Below are positions 8,482 to 15,865 of a stretch of 34,164 nt of DNA, piece by piece. How positions within the stretch are numbered: the stretch's first letter is position 1; each line of letters begins with the position of its first letter. The stretch is from Candidatus Gastranaerophilales bacterium (GTDB lineage Bacteria; Cyanobacteriota; Vampirovibrionia; Gastranaerophilales; Gastranaerophilaceae), in the NCBI GenBank assembly GCA_947624645.1, contig CANQLG010000019.1:1-34164 (forward strand), read 5' to 3'. The notes beneath the pieces are model-generated. The model had not been told where the DNA came from, did no database searches, and saw only the letters and a program-made list of their open reading frames with translations. The translations under genes and the position numbers were made by a program.

Positions 8482-9747
8482 ATGAAAAAGATTTTAGCTA
8501 TGTTTGCTGTATTTTTCATGATGGTAGCCTATAATAACGCAGCTAAAGCAGACGTATACAGTGATGTACCTGCTGATTATTGGGCAAACAAAGAAATTAC
8601 GGCAGTTGTAAATGATGGTATTTTACAATTACAAGGAAAAACATTCCTTCCTGAAAAAGATGTTTCAAGGTCAGATTTCAACTCTGCATTATTGAGAACA
8701 TTAGGTCACAGAACACCAAGTTTATCAGAATCAAACCCATTTTCTGACGTAACTTCTTCAAGAAAAGACTATGGAGATATCTTATTATCTTCTAAATTAG
8801 GTTTAATTTACGGTTATAATGACGGAACATTTAAGCCTGACAGAATTATGACAAAAACGGAAGCAGCTTCTGTTATCAGTCATATTACAAAAGACTACAA
8901 AGGCAATTTAAGAGCATTAAATGCTTTCAAAGATAGAGAAGACATTCCGGCATGGGGTACTCGTCAATTTGCCAAAACAATTGATTTAGGTGTTTATGTA
9001 AATTATCCTGATGCTGATGAGTTATTACCAAATAAAAACTTAACCAGAGCTGAAGCAGCTGTTTTACTTTATAAATTAAAACAACAGATTTGTGCTGTTA
9101 AAGACCAATATAAGAGCAGTGAAACTATACTTTCTACTGAACATTTAGATGTTACAAAAAAAGCAGAAGTAGATGAAGTTCAAATTACAAATCAAAGAAA
9201 AATCGTTTTAGCTAAAAACATTATTAAAGGATATTTCTATACATACTTCACATCAAGAGATGTACAAGTAGGTGATCCTGTAACATTTACAGTTAAAAAA
9301 GATATTTATACAAAAGAAGGTACTTTAGTAATCCCTGCTACAACAATAATGAAAGCAAGAGTTACAAGTGTTGAACCTAAAAAATGGTGGAACAAGAACG
9401 ATAAAGTTACAGTAGAATTTGAATCAATGACATTGCCATCAGGTGCATGTGTTCCGTTCAATGCTGAAGTAATCAACAACAACGGTGTATTAACTGAAAG
9501 CAGATGGGTAAAACCGATAGTCTATACATTAGGCGGAGCAGCATTAGGCGGCGGTATCGGTGTTGGTGCAGGTTCTGCTAAACATCACGGACATCGTCAC
9601 TATGGTGAAGGTGTTGCTATCGGTGTTCCTGTTGGTGGAGCAGTTGGTTTAATAACAGGTTTAACAACTCCCGGTAGAACATATAAAGCTAATGATGGAG
9701 ACTTTGTTTGGTTAGAATTAACTCAAGATTTATCTATACCTAACTAG
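8482..9747 (+). CDS. Secreted SLH-domain protein with C-terminal glycine zipper (paralogue of 3461-4813)
   Basis: A 421-residue exported protein. A signal peptide (cleavage probably after AKA-23) is followed by three SLH-like repeats (about 24-75, 87-137, 148-200), including GLIYGYNDGTFKPDRIMTKT and LTRAEAAVLLYKL. A middle domain (about 215-345) follows, then a glycine-zipper segment (about 350-394). The order of domains and many blocks match the other SLH gene, such as EVQITNQRKIVLAKN, YTKEGTLVIPA and AIGVPVGGAVGLITG. Distinctive here is a His cluster (H368, H369, H371, H373) in the zipper loop, where the paralogue has an Asp/Arg loop instead. It is likely an envelope or surface protein anchored by SLH domains; the function of the C-terminal half is unknown. 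It has its own promoter and terminator. Confidence 0.88.
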   Translation: MKKILAMFAVFFMMVAYNNAAKADVYSDVPADYWANKEITAVVNDGILQLQGKTFLPEKDVSRSDFNSALLRTLGHRTPSLSESNPFSDVTSSRKDYGDILLSSKLGLIYGYNDGTFKPDRIMTKTEAASVISHITKDYKGNLRALNAFKDREDIPAWGTRQFAKTIDLGVYVNYPDADELLPNKNLTRAEAAVLLYKLKQQICAVKDQYKSSETILSTEHLDVTKKAEVDEVQITNQRKIVLAKNIIKGYFYTYFTSRDVQVGDPVTFTVKKDIYTKEGTLVIPATTIMKARVTSVEPKKWWNKNDKVTVEFESMTLPSGACVPFNAEVINNNGVLTESRWVKPIVYTLGGAALGGGIGVGAGSAKHHGHRHYGEGVAIGVPVGGAVGLITGLTTPGRTYKANDGDFVWLELTQDLSIPN

Positions 9748-9766
9748 TCAATATAATTTACAATAG

Positions 9767-9800
9767 AAAACCCTTTGATATAATATCAAAGGGTTTTTTT
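9767..9800 (+). terminator. Rho-independent terminator after SLH gene
   Basis: A 14-bp perfect stem (AAAACCCTTTGATA / TATCAAAGGGTTTT) with a 3-nt loop, followed by further T residues. Confidence 0.92.
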
Positions 9801-9804
9801 ATAC

Positions 9805-9833
9805 TTGAATTAAAAATATTTTCCTGCTAGTAT
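9805..9833 (+). promoter_or_regulatory. Promoter of rpsU
   Basis: TTGAAT (9805-9810), a 17-nt spacer and TAGTAT (9828-9833), with an extended -10 TG one base upstream (TGC-TAGTAT). The predicted leader is about 37 nt. Confidence 0.55.
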
Positions 9834-9876
9834 CAATATATAAATAAAAAAGACATAAAAGGTGGTGAAAATATAA

Positions 9877-10050
9877 ATGCCTGAAGTACGTGTTGGCGAT
9901 AATGAAAGTATTGAAAGTGCTTTAAAAAGATTTAAAAAGAAGATACAAAAGGCCGGTATACTTTCGGAAATTAAACGTCGTGAACGTTATGAAAAGCCAA
10001 GTATAAAGAAAAAACGTAAATCTGAAGCAGCTCGCAAAAGACGCGTTTAA
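9877..10050 (+). CDS. rpsU: 30S ribosomal protein S21 (bS21)
   Basis: A 57-residue, strongly basic protein beginning [20 protein letters not shown] and ending in a Lys/Arg-rich tail ([14 protein letters not shown]). This is the classic bS21 layout: a short beta start, a '[15 protein letters not shown]' helix, then '[12 protein letters not shown]'. bS21 sits near the 3' end of 16S rRNA on the small subunit and helps initiation on mRNAs. The length is typical. A GGTGGTG purine-rich site lies 9 nt ahead of the ATG. It is a single-gene transcript between a promoter and a terminator. The gene is short, so automated callers can miss it. Confidence 0.95.
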   Translation: MPEVRVGDNESIESALKRFKKKIQKAGILSEIKRRERYEKPSIKKKRKSEAARKRRV

Positions 10051-10057
10051 TAAAAAG

Positions 10058-10088
10058 AAAAGAACTAACCAAGGTTAGTTCTTTTTTT
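10058..10088. terminator. Bidirectional terminator between rpsU and the convergent gene
   Basis: Stem AGAACTAAC / GTTAGTTCT with loop CAAG, flanked by A- and T-runs on both sides, so it can end rpsU (+) and the gene at 10103 (-). Confidence 0.88.
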
Positions 10089-10102
10089 CACCTTACTTTA
10101 CC

Positions 10103-11107
10103 CTATTTATCAATATATAAACCAAATACTTTTAATAAATTTTTAAATCTGTCCTTAATTCCATCAGCTGTTTTAGTTACGCCCTTTGCACCATCCTTAG
10201 ATACTGAATCAGGTGTACCTTTTGCATTTCCTTTAGATGACTTTGCTTTTGATTTTTTCGGTGTTGCAGTTTGTTTATCCAAAGTTGCTTTTTCTGTTGA
10301 GGTACTTTTGGGAGTTGTCGGCTTATTTTCAGCTGTCGGTGCTTCACCTTCAGAAGTTTTCTTTGGTGACTCTGTCAGTTTACTTTCAGTTGCAGTCGAT
10401 TTACCCTCGGGAGTTTTTTGTGTTAACTCTGTTGTTTTACTTTCTGTTGCTGGCGCTTCCTTTGCTTTCGGTTTTATTTTAGTCAAAGCAGCTGAAATAT
10501 TTATTGAAGCATTATTTATACATTTATGAATATTTGAAGGAATATCTTTGAAGCACCTGACAACAGCTTTAAAAACAGACATTTTACCTGCATTTTCAAC
10601 TCCTGCAGATTTTAATGATGATTTAGCAGCCAAAGCCGAAACTCCGGTTGTAAAAGTACCCGAACCAATTTGCTGCCATGCTTTTCTGGCTTGAGCATCG
10701 GTTTTAGCAGTTGCCTGATTATATACACCTTTTCCGATTTGAATAGCGCCACCAGTAATACCTGCTGCCACAAATAGTGGTGCAGCAGCACCTCCGGTTA
10801 AAGTAATAATTGCAGCACCTGCCGCAACTGACAATGCAGTTATAGCTATATTTTTAGGGGATGATACCATTGATTTTAACGGTTGAATAATCCCTTTTCC
10901 AAAATTAGATAATTTTTCTTTTAATGAAATTTTACCGTCATCTTTTCCATCTAAACTTGTTTTTACAAGCACATCCCGTGACATACCACCTGATGGAATT
11001 GAATTTTTTGTATGTACAATTTTATGGCGTACATTGCCACTTTTCATCTGTGAAAGAATGTGACCTCTCAAATCAAATAAATTTGAATCTACGAAATTAT
11101 ATCTCAT
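10103..11107 (-). CDS. Hypothetical protein with hydrophobic core and Thr/Lys/Glu repeat tail
   Basis: The function is not recognised. The start is taken at ATG 11107 rather than the in-frame ATG at 11131. AAAGGGG lies a few bases before 11107 (inside the longer reading), whereas the upstream ATG has only A/T before it. The 334-residue protein has a polar N-terminus, an Ala/Gly-rich hydrophobic stretch (about 86-126) that could span a membrane once or twice, and a helical part with 'QARKAWQQIGSG'. A low-complexity Lys/Thr/Ser/Glu/Pro tail with degenerate repeats of about 20 residues (about 219-278) follows, then a short amphipathic C-terminus. No signal peptide was seen. Such glycine-zipper plus disordered-tail proteins look lineage-specific. 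It is 67 nt downstream of rex on the same strand, so it could be co-transcribed with it. Confidence 0.6.
   Translation of the reverse strand: MRYNFVDSNLFDLRGHILSQMKSGNVRHKIVHTKNSIPSGGMSRDVLVKTSLDGKDDGKISLKEKLSNFGKGIIQPLKSMVSSPKNIAITALSVAAGAAIITLTGGAAAPLFVAAGITGGAIQIGKGVYNQATAKTDAQARKAWQQIGSGTFTTGVSALAAKSSLKSAGVENAGKMSVFKAVVRCFKDIPSNIHKCINNASINISAALTKIKPKAKEAPATESKTTELTQKTPEGKSTATESKLTESPKKTSEGEAPTAENKPTTPKSTSTEKATLDKQTATPKKSKAKSSKGNAKGTPDSVSKDGAKGVTKTADGIKDRFKNLLKVFGLYIDK
10274..10453 (-). repeat. Degenerate coding repeat in the tail of the hypothetical protein
   Basis: Three imperfect units of about 20 residues with the pattern (A/T)TESK-T-E-(K)KTPEGE/K-(A)T. Examples are TESKTTELTQKTPEGK, TESKLTESPKKTSEGE and TAENKPTTPKSTSTEK. 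They are Pro/Thr/Lys-rich and probably disordered. Confidence 0.55.
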
Positions 11108-11198
11108 AATAACCCCTTTAGGTGCTCTCATTTATATAAAAAAAATATTTATATTGAGAATTTACCAAAAGTAATTTTATGTAACAAATTGTAAAATA

Positions 11199-11819
11199 TT
11201 AATCTTTATGGTTTACCGTAAATTGCAAAAAATTACCTATTAAATTTTCATTCCAAACCTGAACTTTAGCAGGAACATTTAAAACACAGGGAGTAAAATT
11301 CCAAATATACATAATACCTGCTCTGACAATAAAATCCGTGACTTCTTGAGCAAATTGCCTAGGTACTGTTAAAATAACAATTTTAACATTTTGTTTTTCC
11401 GCCATTTCTGCTAATTTATCAATATCATATACTTTTTTACCGTTAATAATAGAACCAATTTTTAAATAACTGTTATCAAACAATGCAGAAATATAAAATC
11501 CGTAGGCTTCAAAATTATCATATTTAGCAAGAGCCATACCAAGATTGCCCGCCCCAACTATATATGCAGTTTTAACATTCTCAAATTTAAGTGTTTTTTC
11601 AATCAAATTTTTTAACTCAACAGATTTATAACCGACCTTACATTTTCCCTTATAATGAAGCAAAGCTATATCTTTTCTTACTTGAGTATTATCAATATGC
11701 AGTAATTCAGCAATTTGCGGACTTGAAATATATTCAATATTTTTTTCTATATAATCAGTTAAAATACTGTGATAGAGAGTTAACCTGTTAATAACTTTGT
11801 CCGAAAGTATTTTTTTCAC
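11199..11819 (-). CDS. rex: Redox-sensing transcriptional repressor Rex
   Basis: Rex dimers bind operator DNA when NADH is low and let go when NADH rises, which induces fermentation genes. The 206-residue protein has an N-terminal winged helix with the recognition motif QVRKDIALL (46-54) and a Rossmann domain with VGAGNLGMAL (88-97, GxGxxG). The conserved VILTVPRQFAQEV (about 148-160) and a closing 'WNFTPCVLNVP' also match the family. The length is typical. The start codon is GTG, set by GAGGAA 5 nt upstream. It lies directly downstream of adhE, a standard Rex target, but a strong hairpin separates them, so rex is expressed by read-through or its own weak promoter. The usual 'YFGEFGKRGVGY' block is diverged here (LHYKGKCKVGY). 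Confidence 0.93.
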   Translation of the reverse strand: MKKILSDKVINRLTLYHSILTDYIEKNIEYISSPQIAELLHIDNTQVRKDIALLHYKGKCKVGYKSVELKNLIEKTLKFENVKTAYIVGAGNLGMALAKYDNFEAYGFYISALFDNSYLKIGSIINGKKVYDIDKLAEMAEKQNVKIVILTVPRQFAQEVTDFIVRAGIMYIWNFTPCVLNVPAKVQVWNENLIGNFLQFTVNHKD

Positions 11820-11830
11820 TTTAATTCCTC

Positions 11831-11862
11831 AAAAAATGAGAGGAACTAAAAAGTTCCTCTCA
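11831..11862 (-). terminator. Terminator between adhE and rex
   Basis: An 11-bp perfect stem (TGAGAGGAACT / AGTTCCTCTCA) with a 4-nt loop and a run of six T on the minus strand, 12 bases past the adhE stop. The T-run is immediately followed by the rex ribosome binding site. Confidence 0.9.
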
Positions 11863-11874
11863 AATATTTACTGA

Positions 11875-14556
11875 TTAAACAATACCCTTATAAGCATCAA
11901 GATAAATTTTCTTGATATCAGACATTAACGGATATACCGGGTTAGCACCTGTACATTGATCATCAAATGCCAATTCTACAAGTTCATCTAAATTAGCCAT
12001 AAAGGTCTTTTCATCCACCCCAAAATCTTTAATAGAATTTGGAAGATTTATATTTTTCATTAATTTATCAACAGCTTTGATTAGCAATTGAACTTTTTCA
12101 TCATCATTTTTACCGCCCAAACCAAGTTCATCAGCGACTTGACCATATCTGGTTTTTGCGCAGGGGAACTTATATTGAGGGAATGTAGCTTGTTTTTTAG
12201 GTGCATCGGAAGCATTATATTTAATAACCTGTCTGATTAATAAAGCGTTAGCTACACCATGCGGAACATGATACATAGCACCAAGTTTATGTGCCATAGA
12301 GTGGCAAACACCCAAGAATGAGTTTGCAAATGCCATACCTGCAATAGTTGCAGCATAATGCATTTTTTCTCTTGCAACAGGGTCATTAGCGCCCTCATTA
12401 TATGAGCGTTCCAAATATCTGAATACTAATTTCGTAGCCTCAAGAGCGTTGGAATTTGTAAAGTTTGTTGCCATACTTGAAACATAAGCTTCAAGAGCGT
12501 GAACTAAAGCATCAATACCTGATGCGGATGTCAATCCTTTAGGCATACCGTCAACAAAATTCGGGTCAACAATTGCCATATTAGGAGTCAATGCGTAATC
12601 AGCTATTGCGTATTTTACGTGAGTTTCATCATCCGTAATAATAGCAAAAGGAGTAACTTCACTACCCGTACCTGATGTAGTCGGTATAGCAACCATTGTA
12701 GCCTTTTTACCAAGTTCAGGAATAGAACAAATTCTTTTTCTTATATCCATAAATCTCATAGAAATATCCGAAAAATTAGTTTCGGGTTGTTCATACATAA
12801 GCCATAATATTTTAGCCGCATCCATGGGAGAACCGCCACCCAACGCAATAATAACATCAGGTTCAAATGGTCTTAATATAGATATTGCCTGATTAATTGT
12901 CGATAATGTAGGATCCGGCTTAACATCAAAGAATACTTCATGTTCGATACCGATTTCATCCAATACGTTAGTAATCGTATCAACTGCACCAGAGTTAAAC
13001 AAGAATCTGTCTGTAACAATAAATGCACGTTTTTTACCTGCGAGTTCTCTTAAAGCTAAATCGGTAGCACCTCTTTTAAAGTAAATTTTAGCAGGAACCT
13101 TAAACCAAAGCATATTCTCTCTCCTTTCAGCAACGGTCTTGTAGTTCAATAAATTTTCAACTCCTACGTTACCTGAAACGGCATTACCGCCCCAAGAACC
13201 GCAACCGAGTGTTAATGACGGTTCTAATTTAAAGTTATACAAGTCACCGATACCGCCTTGTGATGAAGGGGAGTTAACAAGGACTCTGCATGTCGGCATT
13301 TTTTCGGCATATTTATCAATTCTTTCTTTATGTCTTTCATCAGTATATATAACCGAAGTATGTCCTGCTCCACCTTTTGAAACAAGTTCGTATGCCATTT
13401 CTGCCGCTTCTTCAAAATCCTTAGCTTTATACATTGATAGGACAGGTGATAATTTTTCACGGCTGAACGGATCATTCCAATCAACTTTTGTTCTTTCGAC
13501 CAATAAAATTTTTGCATTTTCAGGTACTTTAAATCCTGCAAGTTCTGCAATTCTATGAGCACATTGACCGACAATATCAGGATGCGCCGTACCGCGTTTA
13601 GGATCAATTATCGGCAAATCTATTAATTTTTGTGTTTCTGTTTTATTAACCAGATAAGCTCCTCTATATACAAATTCTTTTTTTACTGTTTCATACACAT
13701 CTTTAACAACAATAACCGATTGTTCTGAAGCACATATCATACCGTTATCGAATGTTTTTGACATTAAAATTGACGAAACAGCTGTTTTTATATCAGCAGT
13801 TTCATCAATAACAGCAGGTGTATTTCCCGGTCCTACACCTAAAGCAGGGTTACCTGATGAATATGCTGCTTTTACCATGCCGGGACCTCCCGTTGCCAAT
13901 ATACAATCAATTTCTTTGTGATTCATCAAAGCACTTGATAATTCAATAGACGGAACATCAATCCAGCCTATAATATTTTCAGGAGCACCAGCTTTAACGG
14001 CTGCATCCAATACAACTTTTGCTGCAGCTATTGTTGATTTTGTTGCTCTCGGATGCGGTGAAAATATTATTCCGTTTCTTGTTTTTAATGATATTAACGA
14101 CTTAAATATTGCGGTAGAAGTCGGGTTTGTTGTAGGAACTATCCCTGCCAAAACTCCCAAAGGTTCAGCAACAATTTTTATACCGTTTGCTTTATCTTCT
14201 TTTATTATTCCGCAGGTTTTAGCATTTTTATGTTTATTATATATATATTCTGATGCATAATGGTTTTTAATAATTTTGTCTTCTAAAACGCCCATACCTG
14301 TTTCTTCAACAGCCATTCTTGCTAAAGGTATACGAGCTTTATCTGCGGCAGCAGCTGCTGCTTTAAATATTGCATCCACTTGTTCTTGCGTAAATGTTTC
14401 AAATATTTTTTGAGCTTTTTTAACTTTAGAAATCAACACTTCCAACTGGTCAAGTGTTTCAACAACATTAGATTGATTTAACGCTTTTTCTAAAGCTTCA
14501 ACATTTTTTTTGCTTTTAGAAGCAGTTTTTTTAGTTGCATTGCTTTTTGTTGCCAT
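11875..14556 (-). CDS. adhE: Bifunctional acetaldehyde-CoA/alcohol dehydrogenase
   Basis: Converts acetyl-CoA to acetaldehyde and then ethanol, re-oxidising two NADH; AdhE often forms spirosome filaments. The 893-residue protein has the full two-domain family architecture. The CoA-acylating aldehyde dehydrogenase half has its catalytic Cys275 in NGMICASEQS and a TGGPGMVKAAYSSG NAD region. The iron-dependent alcohol dehydrogenase half has GGGSPMDAAK (about 573-582) and metal ligands D682, H686, H752 and H766, whose spacing matches E. coli AdhE. An N-terminal Lys/Thr/Ala-rich extension of about 18 residues precedes the conserved part. AAGGA lies upstream of the ATG. Regulation by the neighbouring Rex is likely from known biology; a TTGTGA half-site overlaps the putative promoter, but no full Rex palindrome was seen. 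Confidence 0.97.
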   Translation of the reverse strand: MATKSNATKKTASKSKKNVEALEKALNQSNVVETLDQLEVLISKVKKAQKIFETFTQEQVDAIFKAAAAAADKARIPLARMAVEETGMGVLEDKIIKNHYASEYIYNKHKNAKTCGIIKEDKANGIKIVAEPLGVLAGIVPTTNPTSTAIFKSLISLKTRNGIIFSPHPRATKSTIAAAKVVLDAAVKAGAPENIIGWIDVPSIELSSALMNHKEIDCILATGGPGMVKAAYSSGNPALGVGPGNTPAVIDETADIKTAVSSILMSKTFDNGMICASEQSVIVVKDVYETVKKEFVYRGAYLVNKTETQKLIDLPIIDPKRGTAHPDIVGQCAHRIAELAGFKVPENAKILLVERTKVDWNDPFSREKLSPVLSMYKAKDFEEAAEMAYELVSKGGAGHTSVIYTDERHKERIDKYAEKMPTCRVLVNSPSSQGGIGDLYNFKLEPSLTLGCGSWGGNAVSGNVGVENLLNYKTVAERRENMLWFKVPAKIYFKRGATDLALRELAGKKRAFIVTDRFLFNSGAVDTITNVLDEIGIEHEVFFDVKPDPTLSTINQAISILRPFEPDVIIALGGGSPMDAAKILWLMYEQPETNFSDISMRFMDIRKRICSIPELGKKATMVAIPTTSGTGSEVTPFAIITDDETHVKYAIADYALTPNMAIVDPNFVDGMPKGLTSASGIDALVHALEAYVSSMATNFTNSNALEATKLVFRYLERSYNEGANDPVAREKMHYAATIAGMAFANSFLGVCHSMAHKLGAMYHVPHGVANALLIRQVIKYNASDAPKKQATFPQYKFPCAKTRYGQVADELGLGGKNDDEKVQLLIKAVDKLMKNINLPNSIKDFGVDEKTFMANLDELVELAFDDQCTGANPVYPLMSDIKKIYLDAYKGIV

Positions 14557-14590
14557 AATGTTTCGGATCCTTTCGTGATTAAAATCTCTA

Positions 14591-14624
14591 TTTATAGATA
14601 ACCATAAAAACTCACAATTGTCAA
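14591..14624 (-). promoter_or_regulatory. Putative adhE promoter region with a Rex-like half-site
   Basis: The minus strand has a perfect -35 TTGACA (14624-14619), but the boxes at 17-18 nt are poor; TATAAA (14596-14591) is 22 nt away. TTGTGA, a Rex half-site, lies within the spacer (read from CTCACAA at 14611-14617). The -10 and the operator remain uncertain. Confidence 0.3.
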
Positions 14625-14665
14625 CGAAATAAGTTAACCTACAATAAAACTATAATAATTAAAAA

Positions 14666-15271
14666 CTATTTATTCCTATATATTATTTCTATTAGCACCA
14701 TAATAGGCCAAGCAAGTAAAAACATCCAAAACCCGAAATAAAAGATATCATTTAAACTTGATACCTCAAAAAGATAACATAATGAAGGATTATGAATATA
14801 ATTTTCAAACTTTACCTTTTCAACATTCGTATTTAATGTAAGCTTTTCGGGGTTTTTCATATCTAAAGAAGCAACATAACGCTTAAAGGGATTTTTCTTT
14901 ATTCCGTTATCATATAAATTATAATAAATATGCTTAATATGTACTTCCGGTCCGCGTCTTTTGGGCGGAGAATGGAAAAGACAAAAAAGCCCAAGTTGAA
15001 AATCTATATAACTATTTGAGGAAATTTTAAAATTTTCACTATATCCAATATTACCGATATATTTATGTTCTACCTTACAAGACAAATTTTCATTGCAATA
15101 CATTGATTCGTAATAAGGATTAAATGCAGAATATATTAAAGTTCCAAATAATATTATAGTGATAAAAGTTACAATAAATAAAAAATTAATAGTCCCCGTA
15201 CGATCAATAAACAAAGATTTTCTCCTTGTTTTTTTAATTTCATAATCATCATATTTTTCATCATAAACCAT
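14666..15271 (-). CDS. Hypothetical membrane protein, two membrane segments
   Basis: The function is not recognised. The 201-residue protein has a charged, Tyr/Lys-rich N-terminus (1-24), a membrane segment at about 28-49, an extracytoplasmic region of about 125 residues with four Cys, and a second membrane segment at about 177-197 ending in Arg-Asn-Lys. The middle region has no motif I can assign; it contains a basic 'PPKRRGPEVHI' turn. On the minus strand a TTGCCT followed by TAAAAAT at 15-16 nt precedes the start, a possible promoter. It is a single gene divergent from the small secreted protein at 15415. Confidence 0.55.
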   Translation of the reverse strand: MVYDEKYDDYEIKKTRRKSLFIDRTGTINFLFIVTFITIILFGTLIYSAFNPYYESMYCNENLSCKVEHKYIGNIGYSENFKISSNSYIDFQLGLFCLFHSPPKRRGPEVHIKHIYYNLYDNGIKKNPFKRYVASLDMKNPEKLTLNTNVEKVKFENYIHNPSLCYLFEVSSLNDIFYFGFWMFLLAWPIMVLIEIIYRNK

Positions 15272-15414
15272 AATAATGTTGTATCATTTTTAAGAAAATC
15301 AGTAAAGAGGCAAAATACGATTTTTTAAATTTTTTTAAAAAACTAATTTCTAAACTATATAAATGATTTATAAAAAAAAGTTTTATATATAATAATGCTT
15401 AAAAGGAGGTATAT

Positions 15415-15822
15415 ATGAAATTCAACGCAATTTTATTAGGAATATTATGTTTGTTAATTAGTTCAAACATTGCTAAAGCAAATGAATACTATTGTTCTCA
15501 GGATACAAATTCTTATAATTCAAATTACATTTATGATTCATCAAAAACTGCCGAGGCTTATTGCGGATGGCTAAAAGATCCGTTTTTTTCAAAAAAAGAT
15601 CCAAACCGTTATGTAAATTGTGTAAAAAGATACAATGAGTTAAAAACTTCGTTCACAAAAGGTATTTGTACACCGATATATACAAAAACATACACTCAAG
15701 GCAGTTCAAAATGTATTGTACATTATTTTAAAACAGGTGCAAAACTTAGAGAAACACAAAGAGAATGCTACGGTTCAGATATCGACAGTTTAAAATCACA
15801 AATTGATAAAATTTATAAATAA
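15415..15822 (+). CDS. Small secreted protein with six conserved-looking cysteines
   Basis: A 135-residue product. The signal peptide covers 1-22 (hydrophobic core ILLGILCLLIS, probable cleavage after AKA). The mature part is about 113 residues, rich in Tyr/Lys/Ser, with six Cys (27, 50, 69, 85, 100, 118) that could form three disulfides. No family recognised. An unusually strong AAAAGGAGGT precedes the ATG, and a perfect TATAAT at 15388-15393 (weak -35) would give a leader of only about 15 nt. These suggest high translation. A shared terminator follows, and the next gene converges on it. Confidence 0.6.
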   Translation: MKFNAILLGILCLLISSNIAKANEYYCSQDTNSYNSNYIYDSSKTAEAYCGWLKDPFFSKKDPNRYVNCVKRYNELKTSFTKGICTPIYTKTYTQGSSKCIVHYFKTGAKLRETQRECYGSDIDSLKSQIDKIYK

Positions 15823-15826
15823 ATAG

Positions 15827-15857
15827 AAAAAGGCGGTTTTTAAAAAACCGCCTTTTT
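15827..15857. terminator. Bidirectional terminator
   Basis: Stem AAAAAGGCGGTTTT / AAAACCGCCTTTTT with a 3-nt loop. It is symmetrical, with A- and T-runs, and serves both the small secreted protein (+) and the GH77 gene (-). Confidence 0.92.
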
Positions 15858-15865
15858 AATAATAA

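Noticed and set aside
14503-14556. Lys/Thr/Ala-rich start of AdhE as a microcompartment targeting peptide
   Set aside because: Encapsulation peptides are amphipathic helices; this is a polar, basic, flexible stretch, and no shell protein gene is present in the window.
14591-14640. Full Rex operator palindrome upstream of adhE
   Set aside because: Only one TTGTGA half-site is present. GTTAAC and GTTGAC nearby have wrong spacing for a second half.
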